Part shown: positions 33,190 to 43,100 of the stretch, piece by piece
Numbering within the stretch: position 1 is the first letter of the stretch
Layout: each line of letters begins with the position of its first letter
From: CAZTTH01 sp964615975
Lineage (GTDB): Bacteria; Verrucomicrobiota; Lentisphaeria; JABSQK01; JAJFLO01
Reading direction: 5' to 3'
Assembly (NCBI GenBank): GCA_964615975.1
Contig: CAZTTH010000027.1
Coordinates: forward strand, 1-46,350
DNA: 46,350 bases
Notes under the pieces: generated by a model
Database searches by the model: none
Seen by the model: only the letters and a program-made list of their open reading frames with translations
What the model was told of the DNA's origin: nothing
Translations under genes and position numbers: made by a program

Positions 33190-35031
33190 TCAAAGTGCTC
33201 TTGGCAGGTAGATTTTGAAGGTTGCACCCTGTCCAGGTTCGCTGTCAACCCTGATGAGACCGCCGCTTTGCTTGATAATACCATAACACGTGGCCAATCC
33301 CAACCCGGTCCCCTGGCCCACTTCTTTCGTGGTGAAGAACGCTTCGAATAAGTGTGACATCACCTCCGCACTCATTCCTGTGCCGGTATCGGTGATTGTC
33401 AACAGCACGTAGTCTCCAGGGGTTAATTCTCCCTCTTTGCCTGTACAATCCTTGTCAATCATGATGTTCTCGGTTTTTATTATCAATTTGCCGCCATCGG
33501 GCATGGCGTCACGCGCGTTGAGTACCATGTTAATGATGACCTGTTCGATCTGCCCGGCATCCACCTTCACGGCATGAATATCCCCGCAAGAAATAATATG
33601 TAATCCTATATCTCTGCCAAGGAGGTGATGAATTTTTCCTTCCATGCGGATAATGATCTGGTTCAGGTCGTGAAGTTTTGTCTGAAATAATTGATTGCGA
33701 CTATAGGCGAGCAATTGCCGTGTCAGTTCGGCGGCGCGCTCAGCCGCCGCGCTGATTTCTTTCATGTTATGGATTAACGGATTTCCCGAAGGCAGACGCG
33801 AGAGGGTTAATTCACTATATCCGAGGATAATCGCCATGATATTGTTGAAATGGTGTGCTATCCCACCTGCCAACATGCTGATTGTTTCCGTTTTTTTTGC
33901 TTGAAACAATTGCTCTTCGAGTTTAAGGCGCTGGAAAAATTGACCGAGCTGGGTCCCGAGAACGGCGAAGGTGCGCACCATGTATTCGTCAGGATTGTGA
34001 ACCTCACGACTAAAAAATTGAATGACACCGATGACCTCATTCACTTGCAAAATGGGATAGGCGAAGGCGCCTTTCAGCCCGGCTTTTTTCGCGGCGTGTA
34101 AATGATAACTATTTTCCGCCTCATCGATTTGGTCAATCCAGGCGGGTTGACCGCTGTCCCAGACACGTCCTGGCAGCCCCAAGCCTCTGGCCAAAGTTTT
34201 TTCTCGGACGGGAGTATTGAATTCATCGATTGAGAAATTGGGCGCACTCCAGAATTCGACCAGACGGATGCTGTCACCCTTTGGGTCGACCAGCCATAAC
34301 TCGCCGATATCCCAGGCGAAATTCGCGCCAAAAATTTGGAGAATCTTCGGCGCCGCCTGTGCCGTTGCTGAAGATTCCGCCAATACCCGGAAGGCGTCAT
34401 TTTGGATGCTTAACTGCCGTTCAGCTCGTTGGTGTTCGATGATCTCAATCTGGAGCGCATCATTGCTGTGGCGCAACTCATCAGTGCGTTCCTCCACCAT
34501 CCGCTCCAGCTCCGCCATGGTCTTAAGGGATTGGCGCTGCAGCCACCATTTTTCAGTGAGCGCATACGCCATTTGCAACGCCTCCACCGTATCAAATGGC
34601 TTTTTAAGAATCAAGAGCCCGTCATGATTGCCGATTTTTTCATAGATTTCATCCCATGAATAATCCGAGTAGGCCGTGCAGAGAACGATTTGAATTTCAG
34701 GATCAATTGCCCACATTTTCAGAGTGGTTTCCAGCCCATCGTAGCCGGGCGGCATGCGCACATCCACAAAGGCGAGCGCGTAGGGATTCGCTTCAGCCAT
34801 CGCCTTGGTGACCAGGCTTACCCCTTCTTCCCCCTGATAAGCTGAATCGATTGTGAATTGATGGTGCAGGATGACACTGGGATCACTCCCAAAAAGGGCG
34901 GCCTCCTGGACTTCCAATTCATTGAGAGCAGAATTCACCGGGGAAAGAATTTTGCGAAAATCATCGTGAATCGCGCGATTATCATCAATAATCAGAATGC
35001 GGCGGTTTTTGCTGTGGGGTAAATTTTCCAT
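33190..35031 (-). CDS. Histidine kinase with N-terminal receiver and GAF sensor
   Basis: 613 residues from ATG 35031 (chosen over 35106, which would overlap the upstream gene by 65 nt). Order: REC-like domain (about 10-155) with ILIIDDNRAIHDDFRK and Asp90 in FVDVRMPPG; a coiled coil (about 170-215, ERMVEERTDEL); a GAF domain (about 225-365, with GLGLPGRVW and GVIQFFSREVH); a HisKA domain with His393 in GGIAHHFNNIM; and HATPase_c with NMVLNARDAM, DTGTGM and GTGLGLATC. It is soluble. The receiver at the front suggests that it is phosphorylated by the membrane kinase encoded just upstream (10-nt gap), forming a relay. Last gene of the TonB-receptor operon. Confidence 0.9.
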   Translation of the reverse strand: MENLPHSKNRRILIIDDNRAIHDDFRKILSPVNSALNELEVQEAALFGSDPSVILHHQFTIDSAYQGEEGVSLVTKAMAEANPYALAFVDVRMPPGYDGLETTLKMWAIDPEIQIVLCTAYSDYSWDEIYEKIGNHDGLLILKKPFDTVEALQMAYALTEKWWLQRQSLKTMAELERMVEERTDELRHSNDALQIEIIEHQRAERQLSIQNDAFRVLAESSATAQAAPKILQIFGANFAWDIGELWLVDPKGDSIRLVEFWSAPNFSIDEFNTPVREKTLARGLGLPGRVWDSGQPAWIDQIDEAENSYHLHAAKKAGLKGAFAYPILQVNEVIGVIQFFSREVHNPDEYMVRTFAVLGTQLGQFFQRLKLEEQLFQAKKTETISMLAGGIAHHFNNIMAIILGYSELTLSRLPSGNPLIHNMKEISAAAERAAELTRQLLAYSRNQLFQTKLHDLNQIIIRMEGKIHHLLGRDIGLHIISCGDIHAVKVDAGQIEQVIINMVLNARDAMPDGGKLIIKTENIMIDKDCTGKEGELTPGDYVLLTITDTGTGMSAEVMSHLFEAFFTTKEVGQGTGLGLATCYGIIKQSGGLIRVDSEPGQGATFKIYLPRAL

Positions 35032-35041
35032 TGGAGTACTC

Positions 35042-36646
35042 TTAAGTTGGACAAGGCAGTTCAAGGGTAAATTTCGCACCCTGATCGCGGCCGGCGCTGT
35101 GAACAATCAGATTGCCACCCATTTCCTGCGCTGTCAGGGCACTGCTGTGTAAACCGAATCCATGACCATCCTTACGCGTGGTAAAGCCATGACTGAAGAT
35201 ATGAGTCAAATTTTCTGGCGGGATTCCCACCCCATTATCCAGCACGGTAATGCTGACATGGTAATCCTCATGGGCAACGCGTAATATCACCTGTTTATCG
35301 CTGCGGCCTGAATCATTACAGGCTATTTCGGCGTTACGAATGAGGTTGACTAAAATTTGGATGATTTTATGTTTTTCGACGTTCATCAGCGTTACCTCCT
35401 TATATTCTCTGATAATCATGATCCCGTGGCGTTTCAATGAACCGAGATTGATGCGCAAACTCTCTTCCACCAAATCAACCAGGTTGACAATTTCTTTCAC
35501 TCCTGAAACCTGCGCATAGCTTTGTTGCATGGTCACGATTTTTTTGATGTGGTCAATGTTTGCCTGGAGAGACTCCAACTCACTGACCGTCGACTCATGT
35601 TCGACTGCGATAAATTTTACAAGTTGATCCAGATAGGCCGGCAATTGCCGGCCTTTGGGATCACTGGTGAAAAAGGTTCCAAGATCATGTGTATGCTCAC
35701 CGAGCAAGCCCGCGACCTTAGCGAGACTTGCGGTCTTGGATTTCTTTACTCTGTCCACCACCAGACTGGCTGAAATATTGACACTATTGAGGATATTTCC
35801 AACATTATGAAGGACGTTGGTCGCGATTTCAGCCATGCCGCTCCGGCGGGAAGCGTCAAGTAATTTGAAATGGACCTCTTCCAATTCCCTGGTCCGTTCC
35901 GCGACCCGTTTTTCAAGATGATCGCGAGCATCCTGGAGCGCCTGATTTTGTGATTGAATCTGATTTAACATTTCATTGAAACCTTTAATGAGTTGTCCCA
36001 TTTCATCCTCACCCTGCTTCTCGGCGCGTACAGTATAATCTTTCCGGGTGGCAACCACTTTGACAATGCCAGCCAGATGCGAGAGCGGCGTCGAAATGAG
36101 CGTTTGCAGTTTTGTGGAGACCAATAACGCGACCCCCGAAGCACAGACCATGATGATCACAACCATAAAGATGTAGCGCTGCACCCGGGCAACCATTACT
36201 TTTAAATCCGCTTTGAGATACACTGTTCCCGCATATTCGTCCGCCAGCATGATCGTGCGAAAGAGTTCCACATAATCACGACTATAGCGAATTCCATCAG
36301 GCGCTATCGGTGGCGAAATATGATCTTCCCTGGTGTCAGCACGATGATAAGTGGCAAACACCTTGCCATCACCATCATAGAGCATCCCCACGACGACGGT
36401 AGGATCCGCATTCAGCGACTTCAAAGTCAGCTCAGCGGCGGCCAGATCATTGAAGGTGAGCGCGGCGACGCTGTTGTCTCCCACCATCTTTGCCATACTC
36501 ATCAGATTGCTGGCCATGTCCGTCCGGAAAACGATCAGTTCGTAGATCACAAATGCGATACAGGCTAGCAGCAATGCGGTACCGCTGGTCAGCATGGTGA
36601 TGAGGGTCAATTTGAGCTTGATGGGGAGATTGCGGAGTAAGTCCAT
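35042..36646 (-). CDS. Membrane histidine kinase with CHASE-like periplasmic sensor and HAMP
   Basis: 534 residues: TM1 (about 14-38), a periplasmic domain (about 40-158) with DNSVAALTFNDLAAAELTLKSL as in CHASE8 sensors, TM2 (about 160-182), HAMP (to about 236), a coiled coil (RVAERTRELEEV), then the kinase core. The phospho-acceptor His280 sits in TNVLHNVGNILNSVNIS, and HATPase_c has LVNLIRNAEIAC, DNGVGI and GHGFGLHSSA. The CHASE8-HAMP unit is the same sensor build as in YfiN-type proteins, which YfiR controls, and the yfiR-like gene lies 5 nt upstream. So here YfiR probably regulates a kinase instead of a diguanylate cyclase. Confidence 0.9.
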   Translation of the reverse strand: MDLLRNLPIKLKLTLITMLTSGTALLLACIAFVIYELIVFRTDMASNLMSMAKMVGDNSVAALTFNDLAAAELTLKSLNADPTVVVGMLYDGDGKVFATYHRADTREDHISPPIAPDGIRYSRDYVELFRTIMLADEYAGTVYLKADLKVMVARVQRYIFMVVIIMVCASGVALLVSTKLQTLISTPLSHLAGIVKVVATRKDYTVRAEKQGEDEMGQLIKGFNEMLNQIQSQNQALQDARDHLEKRVAERTRELEEVHFKLLDASRRSGMAEIATNVLHNVGNILNSVNISASLVVDRVKKSKTASLAKVAGLLGEHTHDLGTFFTSDPKGRQLPAYLDQLVKFIAVEHESTVSELESLQANIDHIKKIVTMQQSYAQVSGVKEIVNLVDLVEESLRINLGSLKRHGIMIIREYKEVTLMNVEKHKIIQILVNLIRNAEIACNDSGRSDKQVILRVAHEDYHVSITVLDNGVGIPPENLTHIFSHGFTTRKDGHGFGLHSSALTAQEMGGNLIVHSAGRDQGAKFTLELPCPT

Positions 36647-36651
36647 GAATT

Positions 36652-37275
36652 TTAATTTCTGATGACTGCATTGGCCAGTTTCAACAGTTGAGCGCTGATC
36701 CGGATCCCGGCACGTTCCGAGGCTGCCAGGTTAATTGCGAAACGGACTTTGTCGCCTTCTAAAATGAATTTGATCATGCCGCCATTCTCATTGAATAACT
36801 CCGATTCCCCGACTGTCAGGATGTGATGATCCCGGATCATTTTCAGGATTTCAGCGGACATTGCCGGCGCATCCGAATTGAAGAATAGGATATGTAACGA
36901 AGGCACTTCACTGATGTTTTCAACCAGCTTCACGACGATTTCACGGTCATTGAACCGACGACCATGAACGATTTTTTCCAGCTCCGCCCCAAACGGATTA
37001 GTGCCAAACACACCAATAACCAAAGGGCTGCTCGTCAGGGGAAAACTTGATCCCGGCCACTCAACGAACTTGGTAAAATTATAGAGGTAAGCCGCCTTGA
37101 TCTGGTATTCCTTGGAGACTAACTCCTCGCCACTAGAGCCACAGTGTCCAGCGAACATCTGTAAGCAGAGGAAAATCCAAAGCGCGCGCCGCCATAAAGA
37201 TTGTGAGATTGATCGGGACTTGTAGCGGGTAGTATTGAGTAAAAATCCGGCCGGTTTCGGTGATAAATTTACCAT
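36652..37275 (-). CDS. YfiR/DUF4154 family periplasmic protein
   Basis: Residues after a signal-like segment (ALWIFLCLQMFAGHC) match the YfiR/DUF4154 family: KEYQIKAAYLYNFTKFVEWP, VIGVFGTNPFG, LHILFFNSDA, ILTVGES and GMIKFILEGDKVRFAINL. In Pseudomonas YfiR is a periplasmic repressor of YfiN and responds to redox stress. A longer frame reaches 37467, but that would overlap the TonB-receptor gene by 35 nt and put the signal peptide about 90 residues in, so I prefer ATG 37275 (MVNLSPKP); a still later start is possible. The stop is 5 nt from the kinase start. Confidence 0.85.
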   Translation of the reverse strand: MVNLSPKPAGFLLNTTRYKSRSISQSLWRRALWIFLCLQMFAGHCGSSGEELVSKEYQIKAAYLYNFTKFVEWPGSSFPLTSSPLVIGVFGTNPFGAELEKIVHGRRFNDREIVVKLVENISEVPSLHILFFNSDAPAMSAEILKMIRDHHILTVGESELFNENGGMIKFILEGDKVRFAINLAASERAGIRISAQLLKLANAVIRN

Positions 37276-37432
37276 GGCAGAAATGACGCGGTTACATAAT
37301 GCGGGTATCCCGGCAAGCAAACAAATTCGAAGAATGAATGCAAGTGCCGGGTTAAACAGAAACTTCGCCCTGGTTTCTCCTCTCCTTATACGCATGGATA
37401 TTTTTTTTTTTGACATAGCGTATTCGGAAGGA

Positions 37433-39439
37433 TTAAAAACGCCATACGACTTTGCCATAAAAGCCACGAGGGACTTCTGACGGCGTCACAAAGAAGGTGG
37501 GACCTTGTTCGGGGTGTTGTTTATCAAAGAGATTTTGCCCTACCAGCGAGAGTTCAAGCCGATCAGTCACCCGCGATGAGAGCCGAATGTCGGCAGTGAT
37601 GTATGAAGACACCGATTGAATATTATCCACATAGCGAAGCTGTGCATCCAGACTTAACCGCCTGGTAATATCATACGCTGACCTCAGGCTGAACTGATGC
37701 TGGGGAGATCTGCTCTCAAATTGTTGCGGATTCGTGCCTGCCGAACCATGGAGCTGGGTGATCAGCAGGGTGTAACCACCGGTCAGCCGCCAGTCATCCG
37801 TTGGCGCTATTGTCACTGCGGCTTCACCGCCATAGGTTTCGCCATGGTAAATGTTGATTAACGGGATTTCAGCTCTGCCGAATGGAGTCCCCGGCACCAA
37901 GCGTTCCACGACGATGCCATTTTCGATCAACTTACTATATTCATTATAAAATGATGCCAGATCGACACTCAGACGTTTGGCTGGTTGTACCCGATAACCC
38001 AGCTCATATGCCCACAACACCTCCGCGTCAAGCTCTGTGTTCCCTACGATCGTGGGGATATAAAAACCTCCTCCCGGTCCGGCAAAGGGAGCGCCGATCC
38101 CAATGGCGAATATTTTCTTGCCTTCGACTTCACTTGGGGTTCGCACCGCGCGTGAGATTGCCGACCACACCGTCTGCTGTTCCGTCGGCTTGTATACCGC
38201 CCGGACGCTGGGTTGAAATTCAAAGCCGGTGAAGTCATTATGCTCAATTTTATTGCCCGCGGTCAGGATCAGTTTATCCGGCACCAGTTGAAACTCATCC
38301 TGAGCGAAAATACTAAAGAGCTGCCGCTGGGTACCAGAATCCTCCACCTGGACCAGCGTATTCGTCTGTGTATACCTGTTGTTAATGAAGCGGTAGCCCA
38401 GCCCCCAGATTATATTGTTGCGCTGCCCCAGTCCAAAGGTATGCTGCGCCGTTAGGTCGAAAATATCTACCGAATAGCGCGCGCGTGCAATCTCACTGCG
38501 GTAGGTCCGGTCATAATATGCCTGAAACTCAAGGTTCGATCGCTCGGACAATGTCCGGGTCCAGCGTCCCAGGGTATTGAATTTATTGGCTTTGGAATCG
38601 TCACCATTCAACTCCGCGAAAGTCCCATCCCCCTGCCAGGTCAGTTGGGTGTCGTTATCAGGATAATCATCGATGCGAAAGCCACCCTGCTGCACCTGCC
38701 AGCCGTCATCGGCAGAATGACCGTTCGCCAACCGGTAGTCGTCATTTAACTGGTGACTGCCAAAGACCCGATAGTAGGTGGTATCGCTGATTTTTCCGCC
38801 ATAGCGCAAACCGCCCAGCGACTGATGCACATTACCGCCACCGCCCTCTAGCAATCCGCCCTGGGTCTCCTTCGCGCTGCGCGTGACGACATTAATGACG
38901 CCGTTGACGGCATTGGCGCCCCAGATGGTCGCTCCCGGCCCACGGATGATTTCAATCCGCTCCACATCCGCCAGCATCATCTGTTGTAAATCCCAAAAGA
39001 CCCCTGCAAACAACGGGTCATAAACGGCACGGCCGTCGATGAGTACCAACATTTTTTTGGCGTAGAGGTCATTGAAACCGCGGGATGAAATTGCCCACTG
39101 GCTGGAATTGACTTCGCCTACATTCAAACCGGGCACCAGCCGCAGCGCCTCCATCAGGGTGGTGGCGCCGGAGCGGCGTAAATCATCATTGGAAAGCACG
39201 GTAATGGCAGCGGCAGCATCGCTGAATTTCTGTTCTTTCTTGGAAACCGAGGTAATCGATTCATTCATCAGTTCCTCGATACTCAAATCACCCAGGTTGC
39301 CCCGCGCCTCGTTTCTGACTGTATTTTCGTCTGCTCCCCCGAAGTGCGACCAGACCGCCAGGCCGATGGTCAGGAAAAAATGCCGCCACCAAGCCGCCAG
39401 AGGATTGCCGGGATGTGGTTTCAAGTGATTGTGCCACAT
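37433..39439 (-). CDS. TonB-dependent outer-membrane receptor
   Basis: 668 residues. After a signal-type segment (FFLTIGLAVWSHFGGA) comes LGDLSIEELMNESITSVSKKEQ, a TonB-box-like region characteristic of receptors found with YfiR and kinases. The plug domain has DLRRSGATTLMEALRLVPGLNV, VLIDGRAVYD and VERIEIIRGPGATIWGANAVNGVINVVTR. The 22-strand barrel ends in YGKVVWRF with a terminal Phe. The ligand is unknown; the plug resembles those of vitamin B12/siderophore receptors in general only. It is the first gene of the operon tonB receptor-yfiR-kinase-kinase, so it may act as the surface sensor. Confidence 0.92.
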   Translation of the reverse strand: MWHNHLKPHPGNPLAAWWRHFFLTIGLAVWSHFGGADENTVRNEARGNLGDLSIEELMNESITSVSKKEQKFSDAAAAITVLSNDDLRRSGATTLMEALRLVPGLNVGEVNSSQWAISSRGFNDLYAKKMLVLIDGRAVYDPLFAGVFWDLQQMMLADVERIEIIRGPGATIWGANAVNGVINVVTRSAKETQGGLLEGGGGNVHQSLGGLRYGGKISDTTYYRVFGSHQLNDDYRLANGHSADDGWQVQQGGFRIDDYPDNDTQLTWQGDGTFAELNGDDSKANKFNTLGRWTRTLSERSNLEFQAYYDRTYRSEIARARYSVDIFDLTAQHTFGLGQRNNIIWGLGYRFINNRYTQTNTLVQVEDSGTQRQLFSIFAQDEFQLVPDKLILTAGNKIEHNDFTGFEFQPSVRAVYKPTEQQTVWSAISRAVRTPSEVEGKKIFAIGIGAPFAGPGGGFYIPTIVGNTELDAEVLWAYELGYRVQPAKRLSVDLASFYNEYSKLIENGIVVERLVPGTPFGRAEIPLINIYHGETYGGEAAVTIAPTDDWRLTGGYTLLITQLHGSAGTNPQQFESRSPQHQFSLRSAYDITRRLSLDAQLRYVDNIQSVSSYITADIRLSSRVTDRLELSLVGQNLFDKQHPEQGPTFFVTPSEVPRGFYGKVVWRF

Positions 39440-39478
39440 AGGGAGTTATAATTTCCAATCTCTAAAGGTTTTATTCAT

Positions 39479-39484
39479 ATTATA
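39479..39484 (-). promoter_or_regulatory. Candidate -10 box for the TonB-receptor operon
   Basis: A perfect TATAAT on the minus strand about 40 nt before the receptor start. The -35 region has no good match. A perfect palindrome TATGCT-ATAC-AGCATA (39531-39546) lies about 50 nt farther upstream and might be an operator. Confidence 0.35.
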
Positions 39485-39842
39485 CATATACTTTGGCAGG
39501 AGAATTCGATCACTGAATACCCTCAATGATTATGCTATACAGCATACAATAGCCAATTTTTATAATATACCAATGATCAAAGGGTATGAGAGCTGGGAAT
39601 TCTTCCCACATCAAGAAAGCAATTATCAGATCGTCAGCTTGGGAGTCTTAATCCTGATGCCTGGCTGTATGATACTGAACCCCATCAGGTTTAAGGAAAA
39701 GAGCGCACAATTTCCCGCCGGATTAGAGGTCGGTTGAAATGGGTGTGGTTTGTAGTGATCCAAGCGAATAGGCCGAATTTCTTCGCTTTTATGCTCTATC
39801 GAGCACACTGCCAACGGTATCGCTCAAGAATTGGAATTATCC

Positions 39843-39897
39843 GGACACCCCTTTCGGCTAACCTCGGAGTCGGAGGTTAGCAATTACAGAACGACCA
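39843..39897. repeat. 55-bp repeat, left copy, flanking assembly gap
   Basis: Identical, base for base, to 39998-40052. Contains an inverted repeat GCTAACCTC-GGAGTCG-GAGGTTAGC. Confidence 0.95.
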
Positions 39898-39997
39898 NNN
39901 NNNNNNNNNNNNNNNNNNNNNNNNNNNNNNNNNNNNNNNNNNNNNNNNNNNNNNNNNNNNNNNNNNNNNNNNNNNNNNNNNNNNNNNNNNNNNNNNN
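39898..39997. other. Assembly gap of exactly 100 N
   Basis: A run of 100 N, the conventional length for a gap of unknown size. Flanked by identical 55-bp ends, so the true distance may be negative (overlapping contigs). Confidence 0.98.
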
Positions 39998-40052
39998 GGA
40001 CACCCCTTTCGGCTAACCTCGGAGTCGGAGGTTAGCAATTACAGAACGACCA
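39998..40052. repeat. 55-bp repeat, right copy, flanking assembly gap
   Basis: Identical to 39843-39897, including the 9-bp-arm inverted repeat with 7-nt loop. The 111 bp from here to the end of the PEP-CTERM gene hold no gene. Confidence 0.95.
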
Positions 40053-40163
40053 TTTACGTTCATATACCCATGATCGAATGATCGGTGTGACATTGGGATA
40101 GTTGCATCTGGTTCGTCCAGATAAATCTTTAATGGGGAGGCGGGAATCATTTCCTCAACCCGA

Positions 40164-43100
40164 TTAACAAATCCCCTCATTGGATGAGGTGGAGCGGCGA
40201 TAATTATGGAAGCGCCGGTAACCGGCAATCGCGAAGAGGACAAGGGCAAACAGCACATAGGTGGAAGGTTCGGGAATGGCTTGATTGACAAAGACATTGA
40301 TAATTTGCCCTGCATTACCAGTGAGATTGTGATAGTAGAGATTCAGATTATTCAAATTCAACAACCCCAGGGCATCGGAAAATATCAAATTGTCAACATA
40401 AAGGGCTTCGAAATAGCCACCGCTGCCGGCGAGATTGCCGTTGTCGAGCAAATTCTCCAAATAGAGATGACTGCGCGAACCGATCATCAGTGTGGGCAGA
40501 TAAAAATTGCCATTGGCATAACCAATCTCCTGATCGCCAAAATCGAATCCGCCGATTTCCAGGCTTGACCAGTTCTCCCAGTCCCCGATCACAGCATCCA
40601 CTCCGCCGGTAAATTCGAGGGTCGATCCGACATTCCAATTCCAGGTTCCCTCGTTTTGCGAATCAAAAACCAAACTGCCGCTCAATGATAATTTTTCATT
40701 GACATAGAGGGATGATTCTCCCCCGGCGCCACTGGTGAGAAGTAAGTCTTGTCCGGTAAGCAAAGTGCCTGCCGCATTCAATTGACCGCCATTATCGATG
40801 AATAGGTTTCCGGAGGTGGATACATTTGACTCCAGCGCAAAATTGAGACTGCCGCCATTGGTTGACCAATTGCCCGTGCCGGTGACATCATCATTGACAT
40901 ACACCGCCGATAAAAATTCACCATGAACCGAGCCATTATTGATAAATTCGCCGCCCTCGTCAAGGGTTAATGAGGAGAATGGCATCACGGTCACATTACT
41001 GCCATTGAAAGTCACGGTTCCGCCAAGATGATTCGTCCCGCTGACATCGATGGATTCGGGAGAATTATCCGTGAAAGTTCCACCGCTGATCGTTGAGTTA
41101 AACATATTGAGGTGGCCGTTATTGGTGACATTGCCGCCGGTGATCGCGGCGCTGTTCAGGCTCAACAGACTTCCGGGCGCGATAAGGATGCTGCCATTCT
41201 GATTGTTCACCGTCGATGAATTCATCTCCAAAGTTCCTGCGTTGATCGCCTGAATGAGATTATTATTGGTCACTGGATAGGATGAGAACTCAATGTCGCC
41301 GGCATCCGCGGAGACGACACCATTGTTTTCCAGATTAACATAGATCAATCCAGAGGATCCATTGCCGGTGGTGGTGATGGTCTGGTGAGCGTCAATGGCC
41401 AAAACCCCGCTGCCATGATCGATAATCCGGTTTTGATTCGGAGTGGTAAACTGAATTTCATTGCCGCCGGTATTGATCCCGGATAAACTCACCGTGCCAC
41501 TGATCCCCAAGTCGGCGACATCACCCGCGCCATTTTGATCCGCCAGTTTAATAAGGTGATTTTCCTGGCTAATATCGCCATGGAGAACCAGGGCGACATT
41601 GGCGCCGATCCTGGTAGTGATATTTAATATGTCCATGCCCTGGGTTCCGTCGTAATGAGAACTGCCATCAACATGAACGTTTCCTCCTCCATGGATGGCG
41701 CCGCCTATGATGGTTCCATACGTCAGATTCAATTGACTGCTGTTATCAATATGGATGCTGCCAAAAACAGTATCAACAATATCATCGCCATTACTTTCAT
41801 CATTAATGACAACATGGCTGTTAATTTTCAACGTCCCGTTATTGATTGCTTCGATCACATTGTTATTGATGGCAGTATGTGATGACAACTCGATGGCGCC
41901 GCCATCAGCCGAGACATATCCATTGTTTTCCAGATTGACATAAATCAAGCCACTGGAGCGCAGACCGGTGGTGAGAATGCGTTGATTGTCATCAATGGTC
42001 AACTTCCCGCTGCCATAATTGATCACCCGGTTCTGGTTGGGAGTGGTAAATTGAATTTCATTGCCGCCGCTGCCCGATCCCGCCAGCAACACGCCGCCCA
42101 AGATTCCCAGATCGGCGACATCGCCTTCCTCATTTTGATCCGCCAATCTGATGATATGGTTTTCCTGGGTGAAATTACCAGTTAATCTGAGTGAGTCATT
42201 GGCTCCGATGGTGGTGGTGAGATTGGCAATGTTCATGCCACTGCCATCGAAATGGGAACTGCCATCAATGTTTATGTTGCCGCCGCCATTCAACGTGCCG
42301 CCCACGATTGTTGAATTGAAGACATGCAAAGTGCTGGTGTCATCAATGGTAATGGTTCCGGTTGTGATATCCGTGATAATTTCGTCGCTGGTGTCATTGT
42401 AGATCGAGACGCTTTCAAGGCTCAACGAGCCATTGGAGATCGCTTCCATGGTGGCATTGTTGGTTATTGCCGCCGGCGATATCACGCGAATGAGTCCATC
42501 ATTCGCGGAGATCAGGCCATCATTGATGAGCGAGGGCACATAAATCTCTCCTTTTGATCCGACTCCAGTCGTTCGAATCACCTGACCGGCGCCCAGATTG
42601 AGTTCATAAAAGCCACTGGGGCCAGTGTAACTGATCAGATTGCGATTTTCGGTGGTGAATTGAATCGCGCCGGTTCCCGTCAAGTTGACGGTGTCGATGA
42701 TCACTAATTGCGCGATCTCTCCTGAAACTCCATTATTCGCCAGTTTGATGATATGATTGGTGGAATTGATATCGCCAATCAGATCCAACCGGTCGTTGGC
42801 GCCGATGATCGAGGTAAGGTTATTGATGACAAGACCTTCGCCATCAAAAGTTGAGGTCCCATTGATATCAACATTGACATTCGTGGCAGCGTCAATGAGT
42901 CCGCCGTTAATCCGGGAATTGGTAAATTCAAAGGTGCTGGTGCCGGCGAAATTGAGCGCTCCCCCACTATTATTGATGGTTGTCCCATCCAGCTTTAACG
43001 CGCTACCGGTTATGTTGATATTGCCATCCGCATTTTCGACTACGGTATTGACTATTGCCAATGTGCCGCCATTAACGGCTTCCAGAATATTGTTGTTGGT

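Noticed and set aside
39429..39737. 102-codon plus-strand frame upstream of the TonB receptor
   Set aside because: AT-rich intergenic DNA, no ribosome-binding site, no family resemblance; it overlaps the probable promoter of the receptor operon.
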